A DNA stretch of 64,000 nucleotides from Hippasteria phrygiana (Eukaryota > Echinodermata > Asteroidea > Valvatida > Goniasteridae), in assembly GCA_037893225.1 (NCBI GenBank), contig JAZGUH010000564.1, positions 186,001 through 250,000 on the forward strand. The letters are read 5' to 3'. A program made the position numbers and the translations under genes. Below are positions 1 to 9,312 of this stretch, in pieces. The notes beneath the pieces were generated by a model that saw only the letters and a list, made by a program, of their open reading frames with translations, made no database searches and was not told the DNA's origin. The stretch's first letter is position 1; each line of letters begins with the position of its first letter.

Positions 1-569
1 GCAGTAATTATTTGTGCAAGTTTTTTACGGACGAGAACAATAAACTTCTGTCCACAAAAAGTTACCGTCGACAACAATGCGGCATTTGACACTACTAAGC
101 GCCGTTACTTTTCTATTAAAATAGCATCAGAGTCATCACTGTCCAAGCAAATATATTTTTTCCGAATATTTGAAGCGGCAAAAAGGTATTCGAATATTCA
201 GTTGATTATTAAATATTCGTTATATTCGGAATAGCCCTAGCTATAAACAAAACACAACAATTGTACTGACGCACCCTTCATGCACCAATGCCAATTCGGT
301 AAATTCACAACTCGGTGCGCCGCCAGCGGCAACCGGGGATAGGCCAAATTACGCAGTGCATCATGGGAAAAAGTCAACATCGCAAAACCGGAAGTGGGTA
401 TCGCCAATGCATCGACCGTACTTCTTACATCCCTTCTCCACTAAATCTATCAACTCCTCTCTCTTCTTTCCCGCACAAGGTATTCCCTGATTAGTCAAAA
501 ATTACTTGAACTCATCCACTCGCATTCGCGCAAAATCCATACAGCTGTAGGGGAGATCAGGGTTACTGC
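1..569. other. No gene recognised
   Basis: No reading frame with recognisable protein similarity is visible. The first 240 bases are AT-rich with repeated attcg/tattcg words. The stretch around 300-420 is richer in CpG but shows no structure I can name. Confidence 0.5.
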
Positions 570-641
570 GTAAGTTGAAACATTGAGATTTTTCCCATAG
601 CTAGCTACATGTATGGAACAAATCTCAATGTTTCAACTTAC
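570..641. repeat. 21-bp inverted repeat (hairpin)
   Basis: A perfect 21-bp arm at 570-590 is repeated in reverse complement at 621-641, around a 30-base loop containing tagctagctacatgta. This is the form of a small MITE or MITE end. No target-site duplication is obvious. Confidence 0.7.
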
Positions 642-1068
642 CCAGTGTTCCAACTAACTCCCATCTTTCCTACTGTCCACCATCTAATACAACGCGATAG
701 ACGCGATGTCGACCCCGAAAGTGGCCTTTCCCGGCTTGCCGCTGGCGGTGCACTGAGTTGTGAATTGACCGAATTGCTTGTGTATGGAGATGTATGTTGC
801 TAAATCACTACTTTTAATCCAATTTTGCCTCTGATATTAGCTTGCTCCTCTCTGTACCTATTGCTTGGTCTCCATGGAATGGACAGATATTCTGTGCACA
901 GAAAACATTGTTTAGCAGCACCGTGGATTCAAGCAGACAGTTTGCTTAAAGGGAAGGGATCATCAGAGGGGGGGGGGGGGGCAAAGAGGCGATGCAAGAA
1001 ATCTAGCCGACAAATTTAAAGCTTTATAGACTAATCCTGTGACCTAAATTAGAAGCATCTACTGCGTT

Positions 1069-1158
1069 GGCACCACGCTCGCGTGCGTGTCAAGCTCGAT
1101 GCAGCTTCGACCAACAGGGTGTTTACAATGCGGCCAACCTGCACGCGAGCGTGGCGCC
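1069..1158. repeat. CpG-rich inverted repeat
   Basis: The arm at 1069-1086 (GGCACCACGCTCGCGTGC) matches the reverse complement of 1141-1158 with one mismatch, with about 54 bases between. Probably a short hairpin element lying just upstream of the Myb/SANT-like fragment. Confidence 0.55.
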
Positions 1159-1258
1159 ACCTCAAAAATGGCGGTCGCTGAATTAGTCAATTGTAGCTCT
1201 CCACAGACCTGCTGCTTGAAAAACATCATATTGTTTTCTTTCTGGAATCCGGCACGAT

Positions 1259-1733
1259 TGGACAAGCAAACAGACAAGGCATCTGATTGCACTGATAGAT
1301 GCACAGTTAGAACACCTAAAGATGGCAAAAAACAAGCAGGGCATCTGGAGAGCAATTGCTGATGAATTTAAGTATCACCTCCAGTAAATGTGAAGATAAG
1401 TGGAAGAACTTGAAGAAGGCCTACCGTGATTACGTGCAAAAAACAAACTCCACTGGAGCAGGCCCATCCAAGTTCGAATTTGACAAGAAGATGAGCAAGA
1501 TCATGGGGGACGACCCCAGTGTCATTCACAAAATGACAATTGATTCTGAGGCCACTGTGAGAGGAGAAGCCGCTGCAGAAAATCCACATGCTGATGACGA
1601 TGATGAGGAGAGCAATTTGGCAGAGGACAAAGATATTGGAATGCGCAAAAGAGAGAAGAAATCCAGGAAGAGAAAGCGTTCGCCTGCTCAGGAGATAATT
1701 GCATACATGCAAGAGAAGAACGTAAAAAAATAA
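1259..1733 (+). pseudogene. Myb/SANT-like DNA-binding protein fragment, frameshifted
   Basis: The region encodes a Myb/SANT-like (trihelix type) DNA-binding domain, the kind found in the DNA-binding partner of Harbinger transposases and in related domesticated genes. The first helix reads WTSKQTRHLIALIDAQ and the second GIWRAIADEFKYHLQ in one frame from 1259 to about 1380. The third helix, KCEDKWKNLKKAYRDYV, continues in the next frame after a single extra base near 1381. After the domain come an acidic stretch (DDDDEES) and a basic one (KREKKSRKRKRS), then a stop at 1731-1733. No start codon with good context is clear, so an upstream exon may be missing. The shift could be an assembly error, but with no intact partner nearby a dead copy is more likely. 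Confidence 0.7.
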
Positions 1734-1739
1734 TGGACA

Positions 1740-2028
1740 AATCAGCAGCATGCATGCTGCGAATCTGGAGGTGATGAACAAAATAGCTGATAAGCTATAA
1801 CTGTGACTTTTCTGATTGTTCCCTTTATACAGCTATGTATTATAGGGATTTGGTTTTGTCTTTTCTGCATTTCTTGCCATTTTTGAAGTTGATACATCTA
1901 GGTATATGGGTCATTCCTAAATTAGGGGGCCAACTTGTGACATGCACATTTTAGGCCCTAAATTCACAAATCACCTTATGTTTAAAAGCCTTTTTCGATT
2001 TGTTATTTTTAACAATATCATTAAATAA
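1740..2028. other. No gene recognised
   Basis: AT-rich sequence between the Myb/SANT-like fragment and the nested element. No open frame or repeat was recognised. Confidence 0.5.
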
Positions 2029-2249
2029 GGGGATAGAAGTGTGATGACCCGCGGGGGCCAATTTCATAGAGCTGTTAAGCACAAAAATTTGCTTAGTAAA
2101 AACAGGTTACCAGCCAAAATTCCATGTAATTTATATGCCAAGCAAACAGCTGGATGCCAGTCAAAAACAATATTCCACACATACAAATCTGGTTGGTAAT
2201 CCAGTTTTTATCAAGGAAGCATTTGAATGCTAATGCTAGGTTCCCACTA

Positions 2250-2690
2250 TCACGATTTGCGCCACGATTGAAATCGTGGTCTTAATCGTGGAGTAATCGT
2301 GGTGATCCTATCAGATCTTGAAGTCAGTCGTGGCAATCGTGTTGATCGTAGAAAAGTTTTGGACGGTTCAAAAATGTTCTACGATCAACACGATTAATTG
2401 TCAATCGTGATCATCGCATCAGATCGTATTGGATCGTAACAAAGCGCGACAGATCGCATCTAATCGTGCTTCAAAATCGTGGTGATCGGGATCAACCTTG
2501 GACAAGACAAACACCACGCGCTGTTGAGATGTGCTGCGATCTCCCACGATCTGTGACGCTCTGTACCATTGCTCACGACCTGACACGAATGACTCACGAG
2601 CAGATACGAGTTGATACGAGTAGATGCGAGTAAATGCGAGTAGATACGAGTAGTCACGCTTTTTCACGGACGTTCACGATCTGTTACGAG
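2250..2690. repeat. Subterminal atcgtg motif cluster, left end of Harbinger
   Basis: Dozens of close variants of gatcgtg, aatcgtgg and tacgagtagat occur on both strands directly inside the left terminal repeat. Iterated subterminal words in DNA transposons are commonly binding sites for the transposase or its DNA-binding partner; that role is inferred here. Confidence 0.7.
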
Positions 2691-2812
2691 TTCTCGCGCC
2701 TATATATATACCGGACAAGATTGAATGCGCCTCATTCAGCGATCTACACTTGAAGAGAGCACATCTTTACTGTCAACTTGCTTTTGCTCGTAATTTTTGG
2801 AGCCTTTGAGAG

Positions 2813-4279
2813 ATGCCACCCAAGGGTACCAGAGGCAAGAAGGGAAAGGGCAAGGCTGTCCCACCCCCTGAGCCTGAACCAGTCCAGCCAGAGCCGGCAC
2901 CAGAGGAGGCAGAGGAGACCACCCCCACCCAGAAAGCCAAGAGAAAGAAAACAGTAACTGCCTTTACTGAAAAGCAAAAGGAGGAAATCATTGAGTTCCT
3001 CATGAGAAATGAGGTCCTCTACAGCAAACGCCTTGCGGGTTTAAGGATGTCACCCAGAAGGAGGATCTCTTGGCTGCACAGGCTGCCAAGACGAACACTA
3101 CTGTGGCGCAACTTAAACTATGGTACACAAGCATAAGGACCATGATGGGCCGGCTGAAGAAACGCGCCAAGAAGAGTGGGTCAGGAGAAGATGCCATTAC
3201 TGACATGAACAGCACAGAGAAGTGGGTGTGGGAGAAGTTCTCGTTTTTGATCCCTCACATTGAGACGGTGGATGCCAGAAATGTGGCCTCCTTTGCAGCA
3301 GCAGCAGCAAGCGCCAGTGGCACTGAACTCACCCCCTCCACCAGCCAAACCTCAGTAGTTGCCTCTACCTCCAGCAGGGCTCCAACACCACCACTCCCAG
3401 CAGCCTCACCACCAGCCTCCCAGACAGCCTCCCAGCCAGGGTCGGTCGGCTCCAGACGGGGCAGTTAGGATAGGGTGACCTCTGGAGAACTGAGTAAGTA
3501 TTATCTCCCCTAATAACAATTGCAATTTAATTTAATTTCGCATTAAGATATACTTGGAGATATACTTACTAGAAATAATAATATTTCTAAGAAGAGGTTC
3601 CCTCGCTTTCTCTCTTTCAGAAGGACTGCTGGTGGAATTCATGTCTAGAAGTACTCCTGCGTCTGACAGCTCCTACTTTGGAAAGTATGTGGAGGAGACC
3701 CTGTCCAAGTTGCCTGGGGAGATCAGGAGGGATGCTGAGGAGAACATCATGCAGGAGCTGCACAGGGCTCAACGGGCAGCTGAGCACAGCTAGACGCAGC
3801 CACCACCAAGCCAAGACCAGCAGGCCCCCTTCCAGTTCCAGCAGCAGTCCCAACAGTTCCAGCAGCAGTTGCAGCAGCAGTTGCAGCAGCAGTTCCAGCA
3901 GCAGTTCCAGCAGGCCCCGTGGCAGCCTCACCCCTCCCAGTGGCCACCTCGCCCTGTGGGGCCTTAACCCGGTATCTGGGGTAGTCAGGACTGCATCTAC
4001 GTCCAGCGACAGTTCCCCAAGCTCCCGATGACCAGCCCAATACCGCCAACCAATGAGCCACAGCCAGGACCCTCAGGGGGCAGGGCCACCACCACCACCA
4101 CGACCACCACTGCGCTGCCCTCCTCCCTACATGACTCTTTGGTCAGCCTGCTGGGACCCAGTCCACCAGCTGCCGGCAGTTTCAACCTCTCCTCGCAGCT
4201 CAACACCCCTGATCCACTTGCTGAGGATGATGACACAGACCTGTCCCTGACACAGGCAGACCCCCCGGACGACCAGTAG
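2813..4279 (+). pseudogene. Harbinger-encoded MADF-like DNA-binding protein, interrupted
   Basis: The likely start is ATG 2813 (MPPKGTRGKKGKGKA), followed by a Pro/Glu-rich stretch. A MADF-like domain follows: FTEKQKEEIIEFLMRNEVLY, then, after a one-base frameshift near 3037, FKDVTQKEDLLAAQAAK and WYTSIRTMMGRLKKR, ending WVWEKFSFLIPHI. A Ser/Pro/Ala-rich tail stops at 3466-3468. A GTAAGT donor near 3492 and a ctctttcag acceptor near 3620 suggest an intron. The second exon carries a BESS-like segment (SYFGKYVEETLSKLPGEIRR), then a Gln-rich tract (3800-3920) and a Thr/Pro tail to 4279. TAG at 3791-3793 and TAA at 3965-3967 break this second frame. MADF plus BESS is a common arrangement in insect and transposon-derived regulators. 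The protein would bind the element's ends and recruit the nuclease encoded opposite. Confidence 0.72.
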
Positions 4280-4725
4280 AGACTCCTTGTGGCAGAAGTC
4301 CCCCCAGAGACAGAGACTCGTTAACGGCCCTTTTTAGGGCCACCCACTTCCTCTCAAAAGAACATTATGTGATGATTACAAAAAATAAGAGAAATATACA
4401 ATAAAGAAATTAAATAGAATAGAAACGAAAGTCGTTAACTTACTCGACTACATGAATATTTATTTGATGTTACACTGAATGGTACATGTAATTTGAATGA
4501 AATGCAATTGACTATTAAAGCTGGTTACAAGCAGTTAGCCAGAAGAAACTCATCAAAGCAACAACATGTGCTGTCTCTGTTTAGGCCCAGTAAAATTAAT
4601 TGATTGTTGATCGTCCGGATTTCTTGAAAATGAGGAGGAGGGGGGTACCATGTTATTTGATATTTGATATGTCACCTAGATTTAACAACTTTGCTGTAAT
4701 GACACTAAAATGAGTTTACTTTGCT
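4280..4725. other. Region between convergent Harbinger genes
   Basis: AT-rich non-coding sequence between the 3' ends of the two convergent genes. An aataaa-type signal (caataaagaaatt near 4400) could serve the plus-strand gene. Nothing else recognised. Confidence 0.4.
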
Positions 4726-5975
4726 CTAAAACATTGACTTTGAATAGTCAGTAAGAATAGAAAAAAAGTTATGCATCTTCAATATCAGTTTCCTGAGTTT
4801 TTCAAAAATAAACATCAAAATATCAAATATCAAAACAATTGAGGCGGCGCCCCCTCCACCATATCCTTCACAGTGTTGGGCTTCTGCTCTAGTCCCGAGG
4901 AGACACCTGAATCTATTGGCCAGAATCCCAAAGGCATTTTCCACCACTCTCCTCCCCCTTGAGAGTCTGTAGTTGAAGATCCTCTCCTCCCTGGACATCC
5001 CTCTTCTGCTGTATGGCTTCATGAGGTAGTTCCTGAGTGCGAAGGCGTCATCCCCCATGATGAAGAAGGGCATGTATTGGTGGTCATCAGGGCTTGCAGT
5101 CAGAGGGCAGGGTGGGGGGAGTCCTAGGGCTTCTTCTTCCAGGCCGTTGAACAGCTCAGAGTCGCCAAATATCTGAGCATCTGACATGTGTCCTTTTCCA
5201 CCAAGCTCGATCCACACAAACTTGTAATCTGCATCCACCAGAGCCAGGAGTGGTATCGAAAAGAAGCCCTTGTAATTGTAGTACAGGCTGCCAGTGTGGG
5301 GTGGCTTCTTGATATCAATGTGTTTGCCATCCAGGGCCCCAATGGCGTGCGGGATGTTCTATCTCTGCTCAAACTGGTTAGCTACGGCTGTCATCAGGCT
5401 TCAGGGGTCACAGGTAGGCTGAACACCTCATCTTTGTACGCTTGCACAATTGCCTGGCACACTTCTGGAACCAACTCTGAGATGCTGGACACTCCACACC
5501 TGAAGGCATACGCAAGGGACCGATAGTTGTCTCCAGTGGCAAGGTGCCTCAGTGTCACTGCCAGTTTCAGTCCAGGTGAGAGGGGTTGCCTGAAACTGGT
5601 GAGTTCCCTCTCGATTGCTGGGGACACCCTCTGCAAGACTTTATCGAAGAGCTGTGGTGTTAACCTTGTGTAGTTTTGGAACGCTAATGGATCCTCCAGC
5701 CTCGATTGGGTGTCTAGGAGGCTGGAGAACTGGCCAAGCTGTTGTCTCCTCTCCTCTGTGAGCCATGGTCGCACCCAGAACTGCCTGACTGCAGCTCTCC
5801 TAGCCCTTTGTGGTTGGGGTTCTGGCTGGTCTGGCTGCTGCTCGTCTTCTTCCTCTCTGGTAATAATGTAAGCATACAGTAATACTGAAAATGTCACGTT
5901 GTCATCATCCTCAACTCCTGCCATCATCAATGGTTGTGGGTTGTAGTGTTCACTCTGTAGAAGTTCAAGAAACAA
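4726..5975 (-). pseudogene. Harbinger transposase (DDE nuclease), frameshifted
   Basis: This is the catalytic gene of the 4.2-kb Harbinger element; HARBI1-type nucleases cut and join DNA with an RNase H-fold DDE triad. From the start at 5975 the N-terminal part has an acidic, Gln/Pro-rich stretch, then YTRLTPQLFDKVLQRV and LAVTLRHLATGDNYRSLAYA, as in the DDE_4 family. A one-base loss near 5390 and a TAG at 5359-5361 (probably a former Trp, FEQRW) break the frame. Beyond them all three catalytic regions remain: GALDGKH, then [12 protein letters not shown], then [18 protein letters not shown]. The usual C-terminal end is lost after about 4860. With the frame broken this copy could move only with help in trans. 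Confidence 0.85.
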
Positions 5976-6029
5976 TGAAGTCCATGGCCATTCGGGCTGT
6001 ATATATACCCGTCGGGGTCCAATCCTAGC

Positions 6030-6438
6030 TCAAATCGTGATCACTCTCGATCCTGATCGTGAAAGACATCGCGACCACAATCGTATCCTATCGCAACAGA
6101 GCGCATCGGTTCGTGATGATCGTATCGGAACGTAGCCGAACGTATCTGCACGTACCAGATCGTCCCAAATCGGGGACCCCGATCGTGATGATCGTGTCAG
6201 ATCGAGACCCAATCGTGGACTCAATCGGGACAATCCTATCGGAACGTATGTGATCGTATCTGAACGGGAGACCAGATCGTGACAGATCGTGTCACCTGAA
6301 ATTGACCAATCGTGACCATATCGCATCCAAGCGCACCAAATCGACTCGCATCACCTCGTATCCAAACCTGACATTTCAGAGAAGTTCCACGATCAGCTAC
6401 GAATGGCCAATCGTCGCGTTCGTAACGGATCGCACGAC
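6030..6438. repeat. Subterminal atcgt motif cluster, right end of Harbinger
   Basis: Mirror of the left cluster. gatcgtg, atcgtatc and aacgtatc words repeat on both strands up to the right terminal repeat. The mirrored placement supports a role in end recognition. Confidence 0.7.
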
Positions 6439-6497
6439 AGTGGGAACCTAGCATTAGCAAATTTTTGTGCTTAAGAGCTTTATGAAATTGGCCCCTA

Positions 6498-6616
6498 GTC
6501 TTTACCCCGTCAATAATAACCGAGGAGGGGCGTGACTGCTGTTAATGGACCTCGCCTTCGGCTCGGTCCATTAACAGCGGTCACGACCCTTCAAGGTTAT
6601 TATTGACTGGTAAAGA
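6498..6616. repeat. Long near-perfect hairpin
   Basis: The arm at 6498-6550 (tctttaccccgtcaataa...ttaatggacc) pairs with 6565-6616 (ggtccattaacagcgg...tggtaaaga) with a few mismatches around a tcgccttcggctc loop. It lies between the MITE right end and the outermost terminal repeat, so it is either part of the outer element or a separate foldback insertion. Confidence 0.75.
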
Positions 6617-6640
6617 CGGGGTCATCACATTTTAATCCCC

Positions 6641-7429
6641 ATTCTAAATGCCTTCTTACGAAAAATGGAAAAACCTCCCGTAAAAAGGACAAAATGCGAA
6701 GCTTTTTCACCCCACTTTTTCTCCCATTTGCTCAGTACAAAACACGTGCGTACGTGTCGGCCTTGTGAGCGCATGAAGGTGCTCCGCGCCTGTCTGTCGC
6801 GTGTACGTATGCACACGCACGAGATGCAGCATTTTATACGCGTGCATTAGCGTTCTTACATTAGAGAGGTTTAGCAGCACGTATTACGCAAACGTCAACG
6901 CGAGCGCGTCCGACATTTTTGGAGCGGCGGTAACGCGGGCGTTCGGACGCGCAATGAAACGTTTAGCTGCACGTCACGTCAGTTCAAAACGTCAAGTCTG
7001 CACGCTATGGCAAATCTTGCAAGCCCGTAAAAAAATCCATTGTATAGGCCTATAGTCACAAACTTGAACTCCTTCGGTACTCCAGTCATAAAAACAAAAG
7101 TAAGTAGGCCTATATATGTTTAAGATGTGACTAGTACATGTAGTTTAATGGTAATTTAGACACAAAACATAGTGAAAGTGAAAGTAACTGGAGTAAGTAC
7201 TCCAGAAAACAGAAAGGTAGGAATTAACATTTCTCTCGGAAACATGACAGATATAGACCAAAAATAATATACTTAGGCCTTGCGTTATCCTCACAAAGAA
7301 GAAAGGCCTAACTTTTAATTTTATTTATTTTTGGTTTACTTTTAGACTAATGTTAAGTCAGTCGAAAAGTTAAATATCAAAATAAATAAAATTAATATTT
7401 TGCATTCAGACCTAGCAGTAGTCCTCTTG
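6641..7429. other. No gene recognised; CpG-rich patch
   Basis: Between 6740 and 7000 the sequence is CpG-rich (cgcgagcgcgtccgac and similar). That could be a promoter-proximal region for the downstream nuclease gene or the end of a transposon. I found no terminal-repeat partner for it. Confidence 0.35.
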
Positions 7430-8904
7430 ATGCAAGACTCTGAAAATCCTGTCCTTGACGATGAGGATGTACTCATGCTACTAGCTGCAAACGAGGAAGC
7501 AGCAGATGGACCACATCACCTAAAATACGGCCGCTTCGATTTAAATGTTGGTCTTTTATAGCATCTTCATTTTTTGTATGTAAAGGTCAAGTTTCTTTTT
7601 TGTCCATTAAGTACTTGATCGGAATCTAGTCAATTGTTCAACTCATTTGAAATCAATAATTTAAATATCTATTCATCCAAACGGGCAATTACAAAGTCCA
7701 TTCACAAGCTCAATTATTGAACAATATTTTTAACGCTTTAAATATCTAAAACAATAAATTTACCCAATAATATACATCTTGTGTGTGTACAATTTTGTTG
7801 AATCTTTACTATCCTAAAGTGGCAAGTGTCGTGAACTACCATACATGTACAGATGTACTCGTTGAAAATATGAATATGCGTTGTACCGGTATCTCATGCC
7901 TTCACTTTCTATAGAACTTTCACTTCCACTTCTCTTCAAACTACACTGTATTGTCTTATTTTTTTCTTCTGTACTTTGTTTGGTTTCTTTTTGTCCTACA
8001 GGCTATGACAGACAGTGAGTGTTTGGAGCAGTTCCGCTTTGATAAAGAAACGCTGCACAAACTACATGTAGTGACAGTTTTGGGGTTGGAACCCAAGTAC
8101 AAGGCATCTAACAGGACAACATGGACTGCACTAGAAAGGTTATGCATCATGTTGAAACGGCTGTCATACCCAAACCGATTATTGGACTGTGTCCATATTT
8201 TTGGCCGTCACAAAACAGAATTATCCTTGATTAGTAACACGATGATCAAAGCATTGTACAACAGCCATGGTCACCTACTGCAAAACATCGATTATAACCT
8301 TGTCAGACCCGAGGTGTTCGCTGAAGCAATTGCATCTAAAGGTTGTCCACTTCCTAATGTCTGGGCATTTATAGATGGTACCTTGAGGGCAAACTGCCGT
8401 CCCAAGATGTATCAGGAGGAAGTTTTCAGTGGGCACAAACGGAGGCATAGTCTAAAATATCAAAGCCTCATGTATCCAAATGGCATCATTGGTCACTGCT
8501 TTGGGCCTGTTGAGGGCAGGCGCCATGACAGTGCCGTCTATCACCAGTCGGGTCTTGATAATATCATATCCAATGTTTTTGCTCCTGATGGCACGACCAT
8601 GGCTGTGTTTGGTGACACTGCCTATGCAGCAAGACCTTATCTTATCACTAGTTTTAAAGGGGCTGCTTTGACGCAGGAAATGCATCACTTTAACAGACTG
8701 ACGTCACAGGTAAGGGAGAGTGTGGAGTGGGGATTCAATAAGGTTTCTTCGATGTTTGCATTCATCGACTACCACAAAAATAAAAAAATCTACCTGCAGC
8801 CCATTGCCAAGTATTACTTGGTGAGTACCTTGCTTACCAATGCACACACTTGTGCAGGCTCACAGGTTTCACAGTATTTCAACTTGGACCCCACCCACCC
8901 TTGA
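7430..8904 (+). CDS. HARBI1-like nuclease (Harbinger transposase), apparently intact
   Basis: Two exons can be read. Exon 1 is 7430-7546 (39 codons, acidic, ending YGRFDLN) with a weak GTTGGT donor. Exon 2 is 8002-8904 after a ttctttttgtcctacag acceptor, and continues in phase as AMTDSECLEQFRFDKETLHK. The product is 339 residues, close to the usual size of HARBI1 (about 350). The N-terminal helix-turn-helix-like part (LERLCIMLKRLSYPNR) is followed by the DDE fold: first Asp in VWAFIDGTLR, second in GRRHDSAVYH, Glu in RESVEWGFNK. No internal stop or shift is present, unlike the copy at 4.7-6.0 kb, to which it is only distantly similar. It faces a Myb/SANT-like gene at 9.3-12.3 kb, the pairing seen in Harbinger elements and in the HARBI1-NAIF1 pair. 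Whether it is a live transposase or a domesticated gene cannot be told, because no terminal repeats were found. Confidence 0.85.
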
Positions 8905-9312
8905 GCAATACTTGGGATATGCCTGAGATAGCCACACATAATAAAACATCCTGCATATAAAAACATATGCACAAGAGAGCACTTGTCACCCAATCGATAT
9001 TTACAGATTCGTTAATTAATACTTATTTAAATACTAAAGCAAAAGTTAACTAATTGCCCGAGATATACCTATACATAATAACAACCCGATACTCAACATG
9101 TAAAAACATGACTGAGAAATTAAGTAACATCTTTTGTATGTTGTTATCACCGCTGTGCTAATGTCAATCAGGCATCAGCACCACAAGTGGACTAAAGATC
9201 ATGGGATCCATTTAGGAATTGTTTTCCTGAAAACTAATTCTGGGCTTCAACAATAATGAAAATAAGCAAAGGTCCTCATCCCCGTAGATTTCATGGGAAT
9301 TTAGACTTCATT
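8905..9312. other. Intergenic, between convergent genes
   Basis: AT-rich sequence separating the 3' ends of the nuclease gene and the Myb/SANT-like gene. aataaaac at about 8939 is a plausible polyadenylation signal for the nuclease gene. Confidence 0.4.

Larger units (their letters stand above)
2228..6459. mobile_element. PIF/Harbinger DNA transposon, decayed autonomous copy
   Basis: A perfect 21-bp terminal inverted repeat (2228-2248, tgctaatgctaggttcccact; reverse complement 6439-6459) bounds 4.23 kb. It holds the two genes expected of this superfamily: a MADF/Myb-like DNA-binding gene (+) and a DDE nuclease (-), converging. Harbinger elements usually make a TWA target duplication. Here a TAA lies at the left edge and TTA at the right, so the duplication cannot be defined. 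Both genes carry frameshifts and stops, so the copy is not autonomous now. The ends are filled with iterated atcgtg motifs, described separately. Confidence 0.85.
2055..6495. mobile_element. MITE split by a Harbinger insertion
   Basis: The left terminal repeat at 2055-2092 (ggggccaatttcatagagc then a gttaagcacaaaaatttgc block) is the reverse complement, with a few mismatches, of 6457-6495. The left half of the MITE runs on to about 2227. The rest is displaced by the 4.2-kb element at 2228-6459. No coding sequence of its own. Confidence 0.75.
2029..6640. mobile_element. Outermost element of a three-level nest (terminal inverted repeats)
   Basis: Left end 2029-2050 (gggga...gtgtgatgaccc) is an imperfect reverse complement of the right end at 6617-6640 (cggggtcatcac...tcccc). 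Everything between is a younger MITE, which itself holds a Harbinger element, plus the long hairpin at 6498-6616. Superfamily unknown; no coding capacity of its own is visible. Confidence 0.55.

Noticed and set aside
3617..3931. Leu-rich minus-strand frame and Ser-rich plus-strand frame
   Set aside because: Shadows of the CAG-rich Gln tract of the MADF-like gene.
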